NCBI GenBank assembly: GCA_038502055.1
Contig: JAXRKN010000043.1
Coordinates: 1,488,001-1,552,000 of the forward strand
DNA length: 64,000 bases
DNA from: Tanytarsus gracilentus
Taxonomy: Eukaryota; Arthropoda; Insecta; Diptera; Chironomidae
Direction: 5' to 3'
Of this stretch, positions 24,606 through 36,356 are shown piece after piece. How positions within the stretch are numbered: position 1 is the stretch's first letter; every line of letters begins with the position of its first letter. Under the pieces are notes generated by a model, which did no database searches, was not told the origin of the DNA, and worked only from the letters and a program-made list of their open reading frames with translations. The position numbers were made by a program, and so were the translations under genes.

Positions 24606-27600
24606 AACTCTATCATATTTTACCCTCACTAATTAACTCCAGAAAAAAACTAAAAATTCCTCAACCTCAGTTTCTCTCGGAGCTGTCATCAAATTTTCTA
24701 ATTAATTTTCTCTTAACTCTTTTCCTTGTTAATTTAAAATTCCACCATAAACGGAAGTTGTTACTACACATCTTTAAAAATTCTTATTACACAATTTATT
24801 CCCTCGATAATAAAACATAACACAATATGACGAAAGATATACGAGATGAATTTCATTGGATCATATTCATTGCGTCATTAAATTTATCTTCCATTAAAAA
24901 GGTGAAAATTGCCAGTTTAAAAATAAATAGAATCAAGCGTGAATATTGAATGAAAAATGTAAACGCGCGTGCAGGAAAAATTTCTGATTTTTTTTCTCTC
25001 TCTATGTCGTGCATAAAAGCGATATACTTGGATTAATTAATGGATCAGAACAGAACGCGTCTAATAAATCTGAAATTTTTCACGAGAGATATTTTGATGA
25101 AAAAAAAGTGTGAGGAAAGACGGCATTTAGTTGAGCATGTGACACACATGCAGTTGACATTCCTCTCGTTCACCGCGACTTGATGAAACAAAATTTATTT
25201 GGCTTAATTAAAATTTTATCTTTCTCCCTTTTTTTGTAGAATTTTGTGGAAATTTATGTAAATTTACATTCTAACCATAGGGACGAGAGGAAATTTGGAT
25301 AAAATAAGCTTAAAATAATAAACTCGACGCAGTTGACGACTATGACTAAATGCATGACAAATTTAATAATTTCTCTTTGCTAACAGAGTGTGTTTGGTTG
25401 GTGGAAAAAAAGGGTTACAGGATAAAAAAGAAGATAATGATTATTAAATAACAGAAAAAAGACAAAATTTAAGATAACCACATATATTTTTTTAAATAAT
25501 TGGATGTTTTTAAAATTAACTCAATTTTGTGAAGAAATTTTTCAACTTTCCTCAATTTAATTTATTTCAAACATTTTTCGATGACGGCAATAAGAAAGCA
25601 TTAAAAAATTTAAATCCTCGCTGTCATAAAACATCAAAACTGATCAACAGACTATTAAGTGAGAGTTTATGAATCACCATTAAGAGCAGCAGAAATATTT
25701 CGGCAATGTCAAAACATCTCGCGCGTTATGCGTTTTGAAATGTGGGCGAAAAATTAAAAGATGAAGTTTACAAAATACACACGAAAAGTTTTTCACTTTG
25801 ATCTTAATTTTCTTCGCCTGTTTTGTTGTTTATTTTACTTCTCTTCTTTCCCATCACACATGTTTATTTTTTCCTAATGAACGCAATAATTTTTCATCGC
25901 TCTATGAAGAAAATCTCGCGCGTCTCAAAATGATGTTTTAATCTCTTTATGAGTAAACATGAGTGTGAGATTTTTACTAATCACAGATTAGCTGTCTACG
26001 TGCTTGATTGAGATCAAAATGCTTTTTTTATTTACACTTTTTCAGCGAAGATATTAAATCAGGTTTAACGTGCGTGTTTTTCAATGACTGTTAATTTTAT
26101 TGCCAGTTAAAAGTTGCTTTGTGATTTGCATTCTTGATAATAAAAAAAATGCTTAAGATGTGACCAGCCGTGAATTTATAATTGATTTTATTTTCAGACG
26201 ATTTTGTTGCTTAATTCCTGTTGTCTCATTTTATGGCCACACAAATATTTTAAGAAGACGTTTCGAAATTTTTCTCTCTGTTATTTATGTGTGGATGAAT
26301 TAAAAAGACGATTTTGAAAATATAATTAAAAAATATCAAGTTTCTATTAAGATTTTTAATAATTCCCGCAATACTTGACATTTTTCTAGGTTTTAAACTT
26401 TTCCAAAATTCACAATTGAAATTAAGGTTCAAAACTGAGTGAAAAGGTGCGGAAAGAGACTCACATTCACATAAACTATGAATTTTTGTTGCTGCTATTA
26501 AGCAAAGGCAGGCACGTGAGGATTTTCCACAAACAGATATCTAAATGAAATTTTTACGGTGTGAACAATAGTCTCGATACATGTTAGAGTGTGCATGTCA
26601 CTCGAAATTCGTGATCCCGCACAATAATTACACTCGGCTCATCGGTTGATATGTAATTGTGTGAATTTCGCTCGAACTTTACGTCACGTATTGTAATACG
26701 AGGTGAATAATGAGAATTTATGTGAATACTAATTGAGTGTAGAAATTTAATTTTCATAAATAAGGATGAACTCACATGACTCGACTAGGATCAAATCAAC
26801 TCGAAATGATTGATGATGTAATTTGTAAGACACGCAAACAAAATTGAAAATCCAAATGATGACAAATGCTACTCATCTCCGAATTGATGGGCAGAACCTT
26901 AACAACCCTCTCTGTCTGCATCCTTTCGATTAATTACACAAAGATATCATCAAATAAAAGTTAAATTTGTTCCAACATCATTATCGTCATAGGCAGCATT
27001 TCCCTCATCTCGTTTTTTTATTATTTCCTATTGAAATGAAAAAGTAATTACACTTTTTTTTATAAATTTCAATGAAAAGTAATCGAGACATCCTAGGATG
27101 CCTTTCTTGATGAGTTTTATTTCATTCAAAGGGTTATGCAGCATGTTGACTCAATTGAAAAAGTTGAGATTATTTTTTTCTGATAATTTAATGCAAGTTG
27201 TGAGTCAATTTTTGTGAGAAAAATTTAAGAAGCTTAAAATTTTTAGATTTAAAAAAAATTATTCCTGGATTTATTAATTTTTGGATTTTTTATTTTTAAA
27301 AATAAGTTCCTGGATTAATTTTTCAAATTTCAGTTTCAAAATTTGTAACAATAAAAAAATGAAACAATTTTAAATTTCTCGACAATTTTAAGTCATTCCA
27401 ACAGCGATAAAGTCAGAGACCCCTCGCTGCTGCGTTAAAAAATGTTTTGAAATAATTTTGACTGCTACCTATTATTATTATTGGATTTCAATTGAAATTG
27501 AGCCGCACGAAATCTCTTCGACACCTTTTGTAAAATTATGGAATGCTATCATCTTACTAACTTCTCAAATGTCTCTCTCTCGACGGAAGTGGATCATTAA

Positions 27601-27940
27601 GGTCAGGTGTGAGTGAAAAGGATCTTTTGAGATAAAATTTCATGCCATTAACACTTCTCTGACTATCTAGAGAGGAAATTTTATTCCTCAAAAATTTGAT
27701 ATTGACACATTTTCTCGATATAAAGGTCGCTCATATGCTCGTAAATTTTTTTTATGAAAACGGAAACGACTTTTGAGTGAATGGAAAGGGTTTCGGTAAC
27801 TTTCTCTGTAACATCCTTGAAAATTTTATCGTAAAAAATTTTGTTATCACAACTTTGACATGCTCGTCGGGGGTGGATTGAAGGACTTCGCAATATTAGT
27901 AAAAGCTGTGAAACTTAATTGGCTTTTCTCTATTTCATGA

Positions 27941-27958
27941 ACACACACACACACACAC
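27941..27958. repeat. (AC)9 microsatellite
   Basis: Nine uninterrupted AC dinucleotides. This is a plain short tandem repeat with no associated gene. Confidence 0.95.
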
Positions 27959-30900
27959 CTCATTTGATAAGAAGGTGGAAATTGGATCACGTATCAAATA
28001 ACTTTAAACTTTAAAGTCATGCAAGGTCTGTCGAGCGCACTCACAACTATTTTTATATCCTTCCGTGATCCTTTCTTGAAATAAATTAATTTTTTTTATA
28101 TATTAAATGAGCTGCGTTTAATTTTCTTTTATTCGAAATTAATTCGGTTTATATAAAAAAATATTATGGTGAGAATTCAAAAAAGTTGAATAATTTTCAT
28201 GAAATTTTAAAAATAAAAGCAGGTTCAAATCCTAATAATTAAATACTTGTTACGTTGATTTAATTTTTTTTTAAATTTAAAACTTTTTCGAATGCAGACA
28301 TTATTCGTGATCTAGATCATATATTGCCAATGAATGAAAAGGAGACGTCGAAAAAAAGAGATGAGATGGTTATTAAAACAGGTTCTGGCCTATCAATTTT
28401 TATAACCGACGTCATGAAATTATTTTGACATGGACTCAGTTGCACTGACAGAACGAAGAGAGCGAGAAGAAAAGAACAAAAAAAAATAATAAAAATGGAA
28501 AGAATGAATATGAAATGTGAAGAAGTCCAATTTAATGTTTATATCGTTGATTTCCGGTTCGTTTGGCAGCATGGTAGTCGAGAGGTAATAACAAAACACC
28601 ACAAAAAATACTCGTGGCATGTGGAGATCCTAAAAAATTCAAGAAGAAGAAAATTAAATTTCAACAAATTTTTTCTAGTTGTGCATTATAAAAAGGTATT
28701 TAATTAATATAAATTCACAGAGAGAAATGCATCCATTTGTGACGTGAAATCGAGTATGGAGAGTTAACCACAAAACGACATATTATGATAATGTGAAATT
28801 TATTGCCTGCTTGCCGGGGAACTTTTTACCCATTTGCTACTCACCTGGTATCTCAAAAACATTAATTGCTTTCAACTGCTGCGAAAACATTTTTGAGATA
28901 AAAGAGAATTTTTTTGTTTTACTCTTTTTAAAGTGTTCACTTGTGATCGTCATCAAAGATAAGAATGACATTTTTCAACATTTCACTTCCCTATGAAAAA
29001 AATAGACACAGACCGAGGAGTGAATGAGTTTCGAGAGTTAGCCTTTATTTATGATCCATATAGCATGAAATATGTCTATCTCATATCAGCTATTACTGCA
29101 TGTCGTCAACCATTAAAAGCCATTACGTGCGACGGTATTGTGAGCACACAACACCGGTTGATAATGTTGAGAGAGAAAAAAATCTAAACTTCCAATGGCA
29201 GTTAATTATATAAAATGACATTCAACTGAAAACACAGGGTTGAATGTGATGTGAGCGCAGACTGTTGAATTAGAATAATAAGAAGTCTCTTAAATTATGA
29301 AAATAGACAACAATCCCTCCTTTCATAATCGCACCGTATTTCTTTTAAACTACTTTACAGCAGTAAAAAATATTTCATAGATGAACGGTGACTGACTTGC
29401 TCCTAATATGCTTTTTTACTGTGGCTGAGTTAGGGGATGGTTATATAAAAATTTACAAAAGTGAATTTTTAAAAGATTCTTTAATTCTTACTTAATTTTA
29501 AGTTCCTAATTTGATATGGAAGATAATTCAGATTTTTCTTCATTTTTTATAAAACTAAAAATTGATGAATTTAATAATTTTTTCCGTCATCCTCAACCAC
29601 CTAAAATTGCTAATTTGACATATAAAAAAATTGAATAAGTCACCCTAATTTTTAAAATGAATTCTGCGCTATTAACATATTTCAATCCCCTTTTTTTGGC
29701 TTCATTTGTAACAAGCCGGAGAGAGTGAGAGAGTGCATAATGGGAAAATAGTAACCACACGATTTTATTACATCCTATATGCGTGCATTGTAGTTATGTT
29801 GTTCCTCTGGGGTGTCATTCATTCTCTAGTGAATATTTCCGCTCATGTCGTTAAACGTTTTTCGCATAAAATGCGATAAAAAATGAATTGTTGTAGGTCG
29901 GCGATGAAATTAAATATTTGAATGCGTGCAGGGGATGAATTGACATTTTTTTGCAATTTTTCAAATGCCGATATCAATAGAATAATTTTTTGTTACGCCT
30001 CAAATTAAACTAAATTTACTACACTCTTTAGCGAACGTCGTTCACCGAACCACCCCGGAGGAATTGTGGGAAAAATTAATCGTGGGCATGAAATGCATTT
30101 TAATAAGAAAAAATCTCGATTAGAGATTTTCATTTGCGAGATTATAATTTATTTGATAAATATTTATGGAATTTATTATCGGTCGTACCCTCTTGAGAGA
30201 TTTGCAGAGGTCTCACACCGAAAAAATACAAAGGGATCAAGTCGATATGTCTGAGGCTAAATATTTGAGTTTAATAGTTCCTTTTGTCTATTTCCCAAAA
30301 AAAATCCCTTTCCTTTATTATTCGTTATCTGCCCAAAAATCGCAACATCCTCACATCCATTGTTGCCATAGAATTTATTATTTTGTGATGGTTAGTCACA
30401 GATGTACGATTAATCTCGAAAGACTTGCTTATTAACGACCCTCGACAATAATTTTATTTTTCCTGTGAAAAAAAGTAGAATAAAAATTTGTTCCTGCACG
30501 GGAAATTAAATCTCGTCAAGGAGAACACTTCAAACCTGAATGGTAAATGATCCGCAATCATTCTCGAGTGAGGAAGAATTCCATGAATAATTTTTTTTGT
30601 GTCATCGTCAACATTCCACTTTTTCAGCTCTGTTTTCGGGTCCTCCAATATGCAATTTCAATTCGCTCTCGAAACTGATGAGAAAAATACTTTTTTGCGA
30701 TAAAAATCCAGTTTTTGCCTTTCAAATGCATTTCGATATTCCAAATGATGATTCACTGCAACAACAGCACCAATGATGAGATGGTATATGTACTCGAATG
30801 ATTTATTCATGGATTTATATAAAAATTTTAGGCTTATTTTGATCGATTTGTATTAAAAAATTTTATTTACGGCAACACGAATGTTTTTTTGCACATTAAT

Positions 30901-33111
30901 TCTTATTTATGGTCGACTTGATAGCGTGTTAAAATATTTCATAATTTCTCCTCAAAATTTAAAGTGATGCTTTAGACACTCTTTGATGTAATAAAATGGA
31001 GACATTCAAAATTAAAAATTAAAATTCGAAACTACCGAAAATATATTCGATTAATTCTGTTAAGCGTTAATTTGTTTTTAATTTATGATGATTTTATTCA
31101 CCTCTCTGATATGCGGCTTGTGCAACCTTCTTCGTTAAATTAACCTACGAGCAAATTAATATGAAAATCAAATTTTAAATCAAGAGGTGAACACTCATTA
31201 AAAATTTTATTTTGAAATTTGACAGTAATTTTAACAATTAAAAAATTGAAAATTAATTAATTTCCATTCCTTGCTTTTATTCACACACCGATATGATGCG
31301 ACACGAAGTAGAGATTTCATAATCAAGCGAATTAATAATCAAATATGGCCATAATGGTGAATATAAAGAGCAGATATTAATTAAGATGCAAGAAGGAATT
31401 TGTCAATGTGCTTCGAAATTAATTAGTTTTAAGGATAATTGGCTCATTTTTACCAAATATTTTACCTCTTTATAACACGCGAGATGCTGAAGATTTTTTT
31501 ATTGAGACTACAAGCGGGTCAGCGAGAGATTTGCCTTTCCGTCGGATGGCCATAAATTATAGTCTAAAGACAAATTTGGTGAATATAAAAATAAATTTTT
31601 TCATCTGTCCGTTTCTCTCCCGTGAGATTATAATTAAATTAATAAAATCTTATAAAATATCGCGTGTGGATGATATCGCTCCTCATGTGACACTGTGAAG
31701 AGAAAGTGAAGAAGTACAAAATTATGCAAAAGGGCCACGCGAGACGGCAAAGACCAAATTAAGATGTTTATGTAAATTTAATTTTTCATTCAAATTTCTT
31801 TTCTCTCTCAATTTCCTATAATGGCAATAAAAATCGAAAATGAAGATGTGATTTTGTGTTTAAGAAAATTTTACGACATTTTTTTGGTCTTGAGACCAAG
31901 TGAGAGAGAGAGAAAGAGATACAGGTGAAGTGCAAGGGTGAGAAACTTTCTTTATTTCACTTAAAAAACCAAAATTTTATAAATCAGCGTCTCAACCTTG
32001 CTGCACTTCATTCAACTCCTAAAGAGAGCGAAGAAAGAGAGAGAAAAGCTGATAAGACGAAGGCGGTTAAATGGACACATCATCGTAAATCTTTAAATTT
32101 ATTTGCTGCCGTCTTATCTTAAGTGAAAAATTCCTTCTCGGTATAAAAGAAACTTTTTTCTCTTCCTAATTCGATCATTTAACATTACAAACATATATGA
32201 GAGAGAAAAGTTCATAGGATGCATCGGCAAGGCGCCATTAGAGAGTCGAGGTCTGACAGCGAGTGAAAATTATGTGCATCTGCAGCGAATGACGCTGAGG
32301 GTGTCTCTCTCGTGCGCATTCATAATTCACTCACTTTGCAAATCCTCTGCATGAAAGCTGAAACCATAATTTTTTATTGTCTCTCAAACCACCACGAACA
32401 GCGACGCATACACTGCTTAATGTCTCGCAAAAATTCGACAATAATTTTTGATTTTTTTTGCGAACGATCATGACTGTGCATGCAAAAGGAGCACATCCCC
32501 AATTAACCATATGGCTTTTATAACCCTTGACGTAAAATCCCTTGCCATTATGTGTGCTTTCGCATTTTATATGCGCATTTCATGCAATTGAATTAAAAGA
32601 CTCTCCGAGGAGTTTCTCGCTGTGGTTTTTATAGGTTGTTGTCACCGTTTGTGCGGTTTTATTTATCCATATTTTATTCGCCATTAATTAATCCATTCTG
32701 TGATGCTATTTTCGTAGCCAACAACAAGCCCGATTAAGAGGTGAATGATTGGTAAGATCTCTGTTCAACACAACCACGTCGCTCTTATCGCTATAGTTAT
32801 CCTATTTAAGTGGAATTTAAATGTGTATCAGGTACATAAAAAATGAATTAATTCTCTTCCTCTCACTCTCACTTAAGCCGAAGAGGCTCTTGAAGAGATT
32901 AAATGCTAAAAAGAGGAAACTGGTTGTTGTAATCAGTTTAGTGCGGTCGTTGTTATGGATCTCGCTCTTAAGTATCAAAAATTGATTCATAAATCGAACT
33001 CATAATTAATAGGATTTGTGTCTGCCTGTGCATTGGACTGAAGACGAAATTTCATAGAATTTGACGTCGAGAGGGAAGAAAAATGTTCCACATGCTACTG
33101 TGATTCATGCA

Positions 33112-33217
33112 AGGGGTGATAAATTTCATAAAATTACAAACTAATTTTAAAAACCTCAGCAAGATTTAAAAAAATTTAAAAGTAATTTATAAAAATTAAT
33201 CCATTAAATGCACCCCT
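33112..33217. repeat. fold-back AT-rich element
   Basis: AGGGGTG at 33112-33118 and CACCCCT at 33211-33217 form a 7-base perfect inverted repeat, flanked by GCA/TGC outside with one indel. The interior is AT-rich. End motif and size agree with the CAAGGGGTGGA group. Confidence 0.4.
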
Positions 33218-34283
33218 GCTGATGCTCATTCTGCCTTAATAATTCTCTTAATAACATTTCATACTTAGCCATTTGTTAGGATTTTTGCTGCCAATAGCAT
33301 TGATCTATCGCAGAATTCTCGACCCTCGGTAATAACTTTTTTGGCAAACGCACATGCACACACTTGTAAATCATTTTTATTTCTTATTTATGCGCGCACA
33401 AATTCGACTTGAAAAATCGTCAATTTAATACATTAAATTGGCACACACGCATGTTCAAGTGCTCACTCAAATGAATTATCATGTGCGGCACAATATGTGA
33501 CATTTTCAACTTTATGTCATGAGAAATAATCTCGACTTATTGCACTTACTCGATGCGCCTATGGCATCGGAAGTCTTAAAAGCATCTCTTGCGAGGTGTC
33601 GGCATGATAACTATCATCTTCACCGATGCTGTGAGTGTTTGAGCTGTTGAAAGGCTGCTTCGTAGGCATTCTCACATTTCAAGTGGGTGCCGCACAAAAT
33701 AATAGATTCGCATCGTGTGTGAGATAAATCGAGTCGACGAAGAACCAAAAAATTTGTTATTAAAACATTCCGAAAAAAACTGAATGAATTTAAATGCGCG
33801 AAGACATTTTTTTCGAAGGGTGGTCTTCGTACCATGTTATGGAAGAAAATATTTATCGATATATCGAGTTTAATTAATCATTTCAAAGAGAGAGAAAAGA
33901 ATAAAAAGTTTACTTTTTTTGATTTATTATTTGGTCACAAAACAAACAGGCTTTCGGAGTGTCTCCTCGCTCTCGCGCTCTGTTTTGTTGACGAATGAAA
34001 AAGAAGAAATTGAAACTGAATAATATAATGTATGCTCTATAAAGTATATATATTTATTGTGTATTTATACCATGCCTTTTCGCTGTTCCATTGTTGACCA
34101 ATTATTCATATTATGAAAGTGACTCGATATTTTTGTATAAATTTACAGGTTGCAGACTGCGCGATGTTATTTGAACTTCACACATATATGGCGTTGCTAA
34201 TGTGGAATGTAAAAATTCGACTTTTTCAAACATTTTAATGCCAACATTGTAGGAGATGATTTTGGGAGGCAACACAAAAGTAT

Positions 34284-34564
34284 TTTCAAGGGTTGGAAAT
34301 AATTGTAAAATCTACTTGAAACTTTTTTTCATTTGAAAATTTAAAAAATTATTTTGATTCAATTTGGGTTCAAATTCTTGATTTCAGCTCAAATATTAAC
34401 TGATTTCAAATTTTAAATTCAATTTAAAATCAAATTTTGAACTCAAGTAATTTTCAAATTTATTTAAGTTCAAATCAAACTAAAATAGTTCAAAATTTGA
34501 ATTTAATTTGAACTCTATGTGTTATTTCGTTAAAAAGCAATAAAATAAGTCACAACCCTTGAAA
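34284..34564. repeat. fold-back AT-rich element with internal caaattt repeats
   Basis: Perfect 12-base terminal inverted repeat: TTTCAAGGGTTG (34284-34295) and CAACCCTTGAAA (34553-34564). At 281 bases it is one of the longest family members. The inside is made of many short direct and inverted copies of ttcaaattt/aaatttgaa (for example 34375-34505), which would let the whole element fold into a branched hairpin. There is no reading frame. Confidence 0.6.
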
Positions 34565-35898
34565 TTCTCATCTCAAATTTCGTTTTGTCTTATGATACCA
34601 ATTTTCTGATAGCCTTAACTTTTTATTATTTTACGATCAAGAAGCAATTTTGCCCATATTACCAAAAGTAATAAAAGAAATTATTTTCCCATTTCAATTC
34701 TTCAAAGAGCCATAAAAAATAATTCTAAATGTTTTATGATCATCGCCACCATAGGAGATGCCTTTAAAAGTGAGTGTGTTTGTATTTCTGGGAAGTTGAC
34801 CGCGCGAAATGAGCCATTCGGTCGTCACATTAAAAACAAATTAAAATCTATAAATTTTTTTAATTTCACGACATTGACCATTGGGGAAATGTAAAATATG
34901 AAGATTTATGTCTATTTGTTACCGTTTTCGTAGAACCATCATCGGACATTCCTCTTCATCATCTACTTTAAATGACTTTTTTTCCTTAGAATAGAACATT
35001 TGCTATTGATTTATTGTGTGGCCGTCGAAAGCCATTAAGATATTACCTTTCCAAGAATCTCGCAGAGACATTTTTTAAAAAGTGAGTCAGAAAAATCCTT
35101 GATGAATAATTACATGCCATGTGCTGTCAACATAAAGAGAGTGAAACAACCTAGGGCAACCTCGAATTTTTCCCTCCTCTAAATTACTCAATATAATCCG
35201 ACAAATTCAAACTCCCTCAACATACGTGTGTGCGATATTTTTTTTTTTCGAAAAGTGTCTCTCAAGGCACGAATATATAGGGTGAACATGAATTATTTAT
35301 TTCACTTTTCAATTATTTAAAGCAGAAATAAAAGTGAATGAGATCAAAGGAATTCCATTCGAGAGTAAACAATTGAACTCGAGTGCGGCCCTATTGTCAA
35401 TGACGAAGGCTCATTATTTCAGCAGCATTGAGAACGATGTCGTTGACGTTCTTTGCTATCGCGTTGAATGTATGCTTTAACAATTGCGCGAGTGATTAAC
35501 AATTAGGAAATGAAATTTTCACTGAAAAATGTTGATGAAAATTTCAAGGGAAGGATAAATATTTTTTAAATTAATTTTTTAAACGTATTATTAAAAAATT
35601 CTCATCCATTGACTTTAATGGAAATTCTTCTCAAAATCATTTTCACTCGAAATTAAAGTAAAATATTTTTCTTATGACTTCATCATGACAATATTTTTTC
35701 ACAAGAATGTACAGCATTTGAAAACAGCACAATTTAAAGCACTCTTTTTCTTTGTAGAGCATGCAACCATGGTGATAATCAACCGCATATCGAATTTTTC
35801 CACTCTCGCTCTTCGCAAACAAAAAAAGCAACGGTTGCAGCATCATCTAAAAAACTAATTAAGGTAGCGCGCAAGAGAAAAAAGCAAAACACGAAGGT

Positions 35899-36133
35899 AA
35901 AGTGAGAACGGCACATCAGCAAAAAAAACTATGCACTTGTGCATTCACAAAAGAAAACCCAAAAACCACCGCCATATCATTATGGCGCTCACACGTACAA
36001 GCAAACGATAGCAGATGGAAAAATGTGGATAAAACACGGTAGAAGCGGCAAAAAACGGAACGATCCAGTGCTAATTAGTGAGAGCATTCTTGTAGCGCAT
36101 TATATTTTGCATGGTTCACTTAATTCATCGTAA
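35899..36133 (+). other. short open frame between gene desert and transporter
   Basis: A frame open to TAA at 36131-36133, reading ...KPPPYHYGAHTYKQTIADG and then a basic GRSGKKRND stretch. It lacks an in-frame ATG near its 5' side and a good acceptor, and no family is recognised. It lies about 220 bases beyond the 3' end of the transporter and on the opposite strand. Most likely a chance frame in a slightly G+C-richer patch. Confidence 0.08.
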
Positions 36134-36317
36134 TTATCACATTGTTGTGTGCCGTTCTCATTTTTAACTTTATAAAAATTTGTATATCAGCACAATGAGG
36201 TGTTAATTGTGAAATGTTTGAGAAGATTTAAATAAAAATAATTATTTCAATTTTTAATGATTTTTAAAGAAATTAAATAAACAAAAAATTGCGCTTCAAC
36301 ACCCACATCCTCTTCAC

Positions 36318-36323
36318 TTTATT
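36318..36323 (-). promoter_or_regulatory. poly(A) signal of the transporter gene
   Basis: AATAAA on the minus strand, about 35 bases downstream of the transporter stop codon (36357-36359). It predicts a very short 3' untranslated region. Confidence 0.6.
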
Positions 36324-36356
36324 ATCTTAATTCACACAACAAATGCAAAAAGAAAA

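Larger units (their letters stand above)
19547..36300. other. gene-poor AT-rich region
   Basis: Nearly 17 kb without a recognisable exon, tRNA or transposase. It contains fold-back repeats (20847-20923, 21593-21702, 24427-24605, 33112-33217, 34284-34564), an (AC)9 microsatellite (27941-27958), a 14-base palindrome CGTATTGTAATACG at 26687-26700 and GAGA-rich patches (for example near 31900). Slightly G+C-richer patches near 32212-32319 and 33559-33669 have short frames on one or both strands that cannot be distinguished from chance. Confidence 0.55.

Noticed and set aside
27681..27893. 70-codon minus-strand frame with fairly balanced residues
   Set aside because: Many frames of 60-90 codons are expected in AT-rich DNA of this length; there is no recognisable family, promoter or splice context.
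30024..30120. Patch after a cactctttag acceptor reading HRTTPEELWEKL, considered as a retroelement integrase remnant
   Set aside because: Only about 29 codons are open before a stop, a second frame is equally open, and no neighbouring retroelement domain was found.
32212..32319. 35-codon minus-strand frame with mixed composition
   Set aside because: An in-frame stop directly precedes the ATG, no splice sites fit, and such frames recur by chance in the G+C-richer patches of this window.
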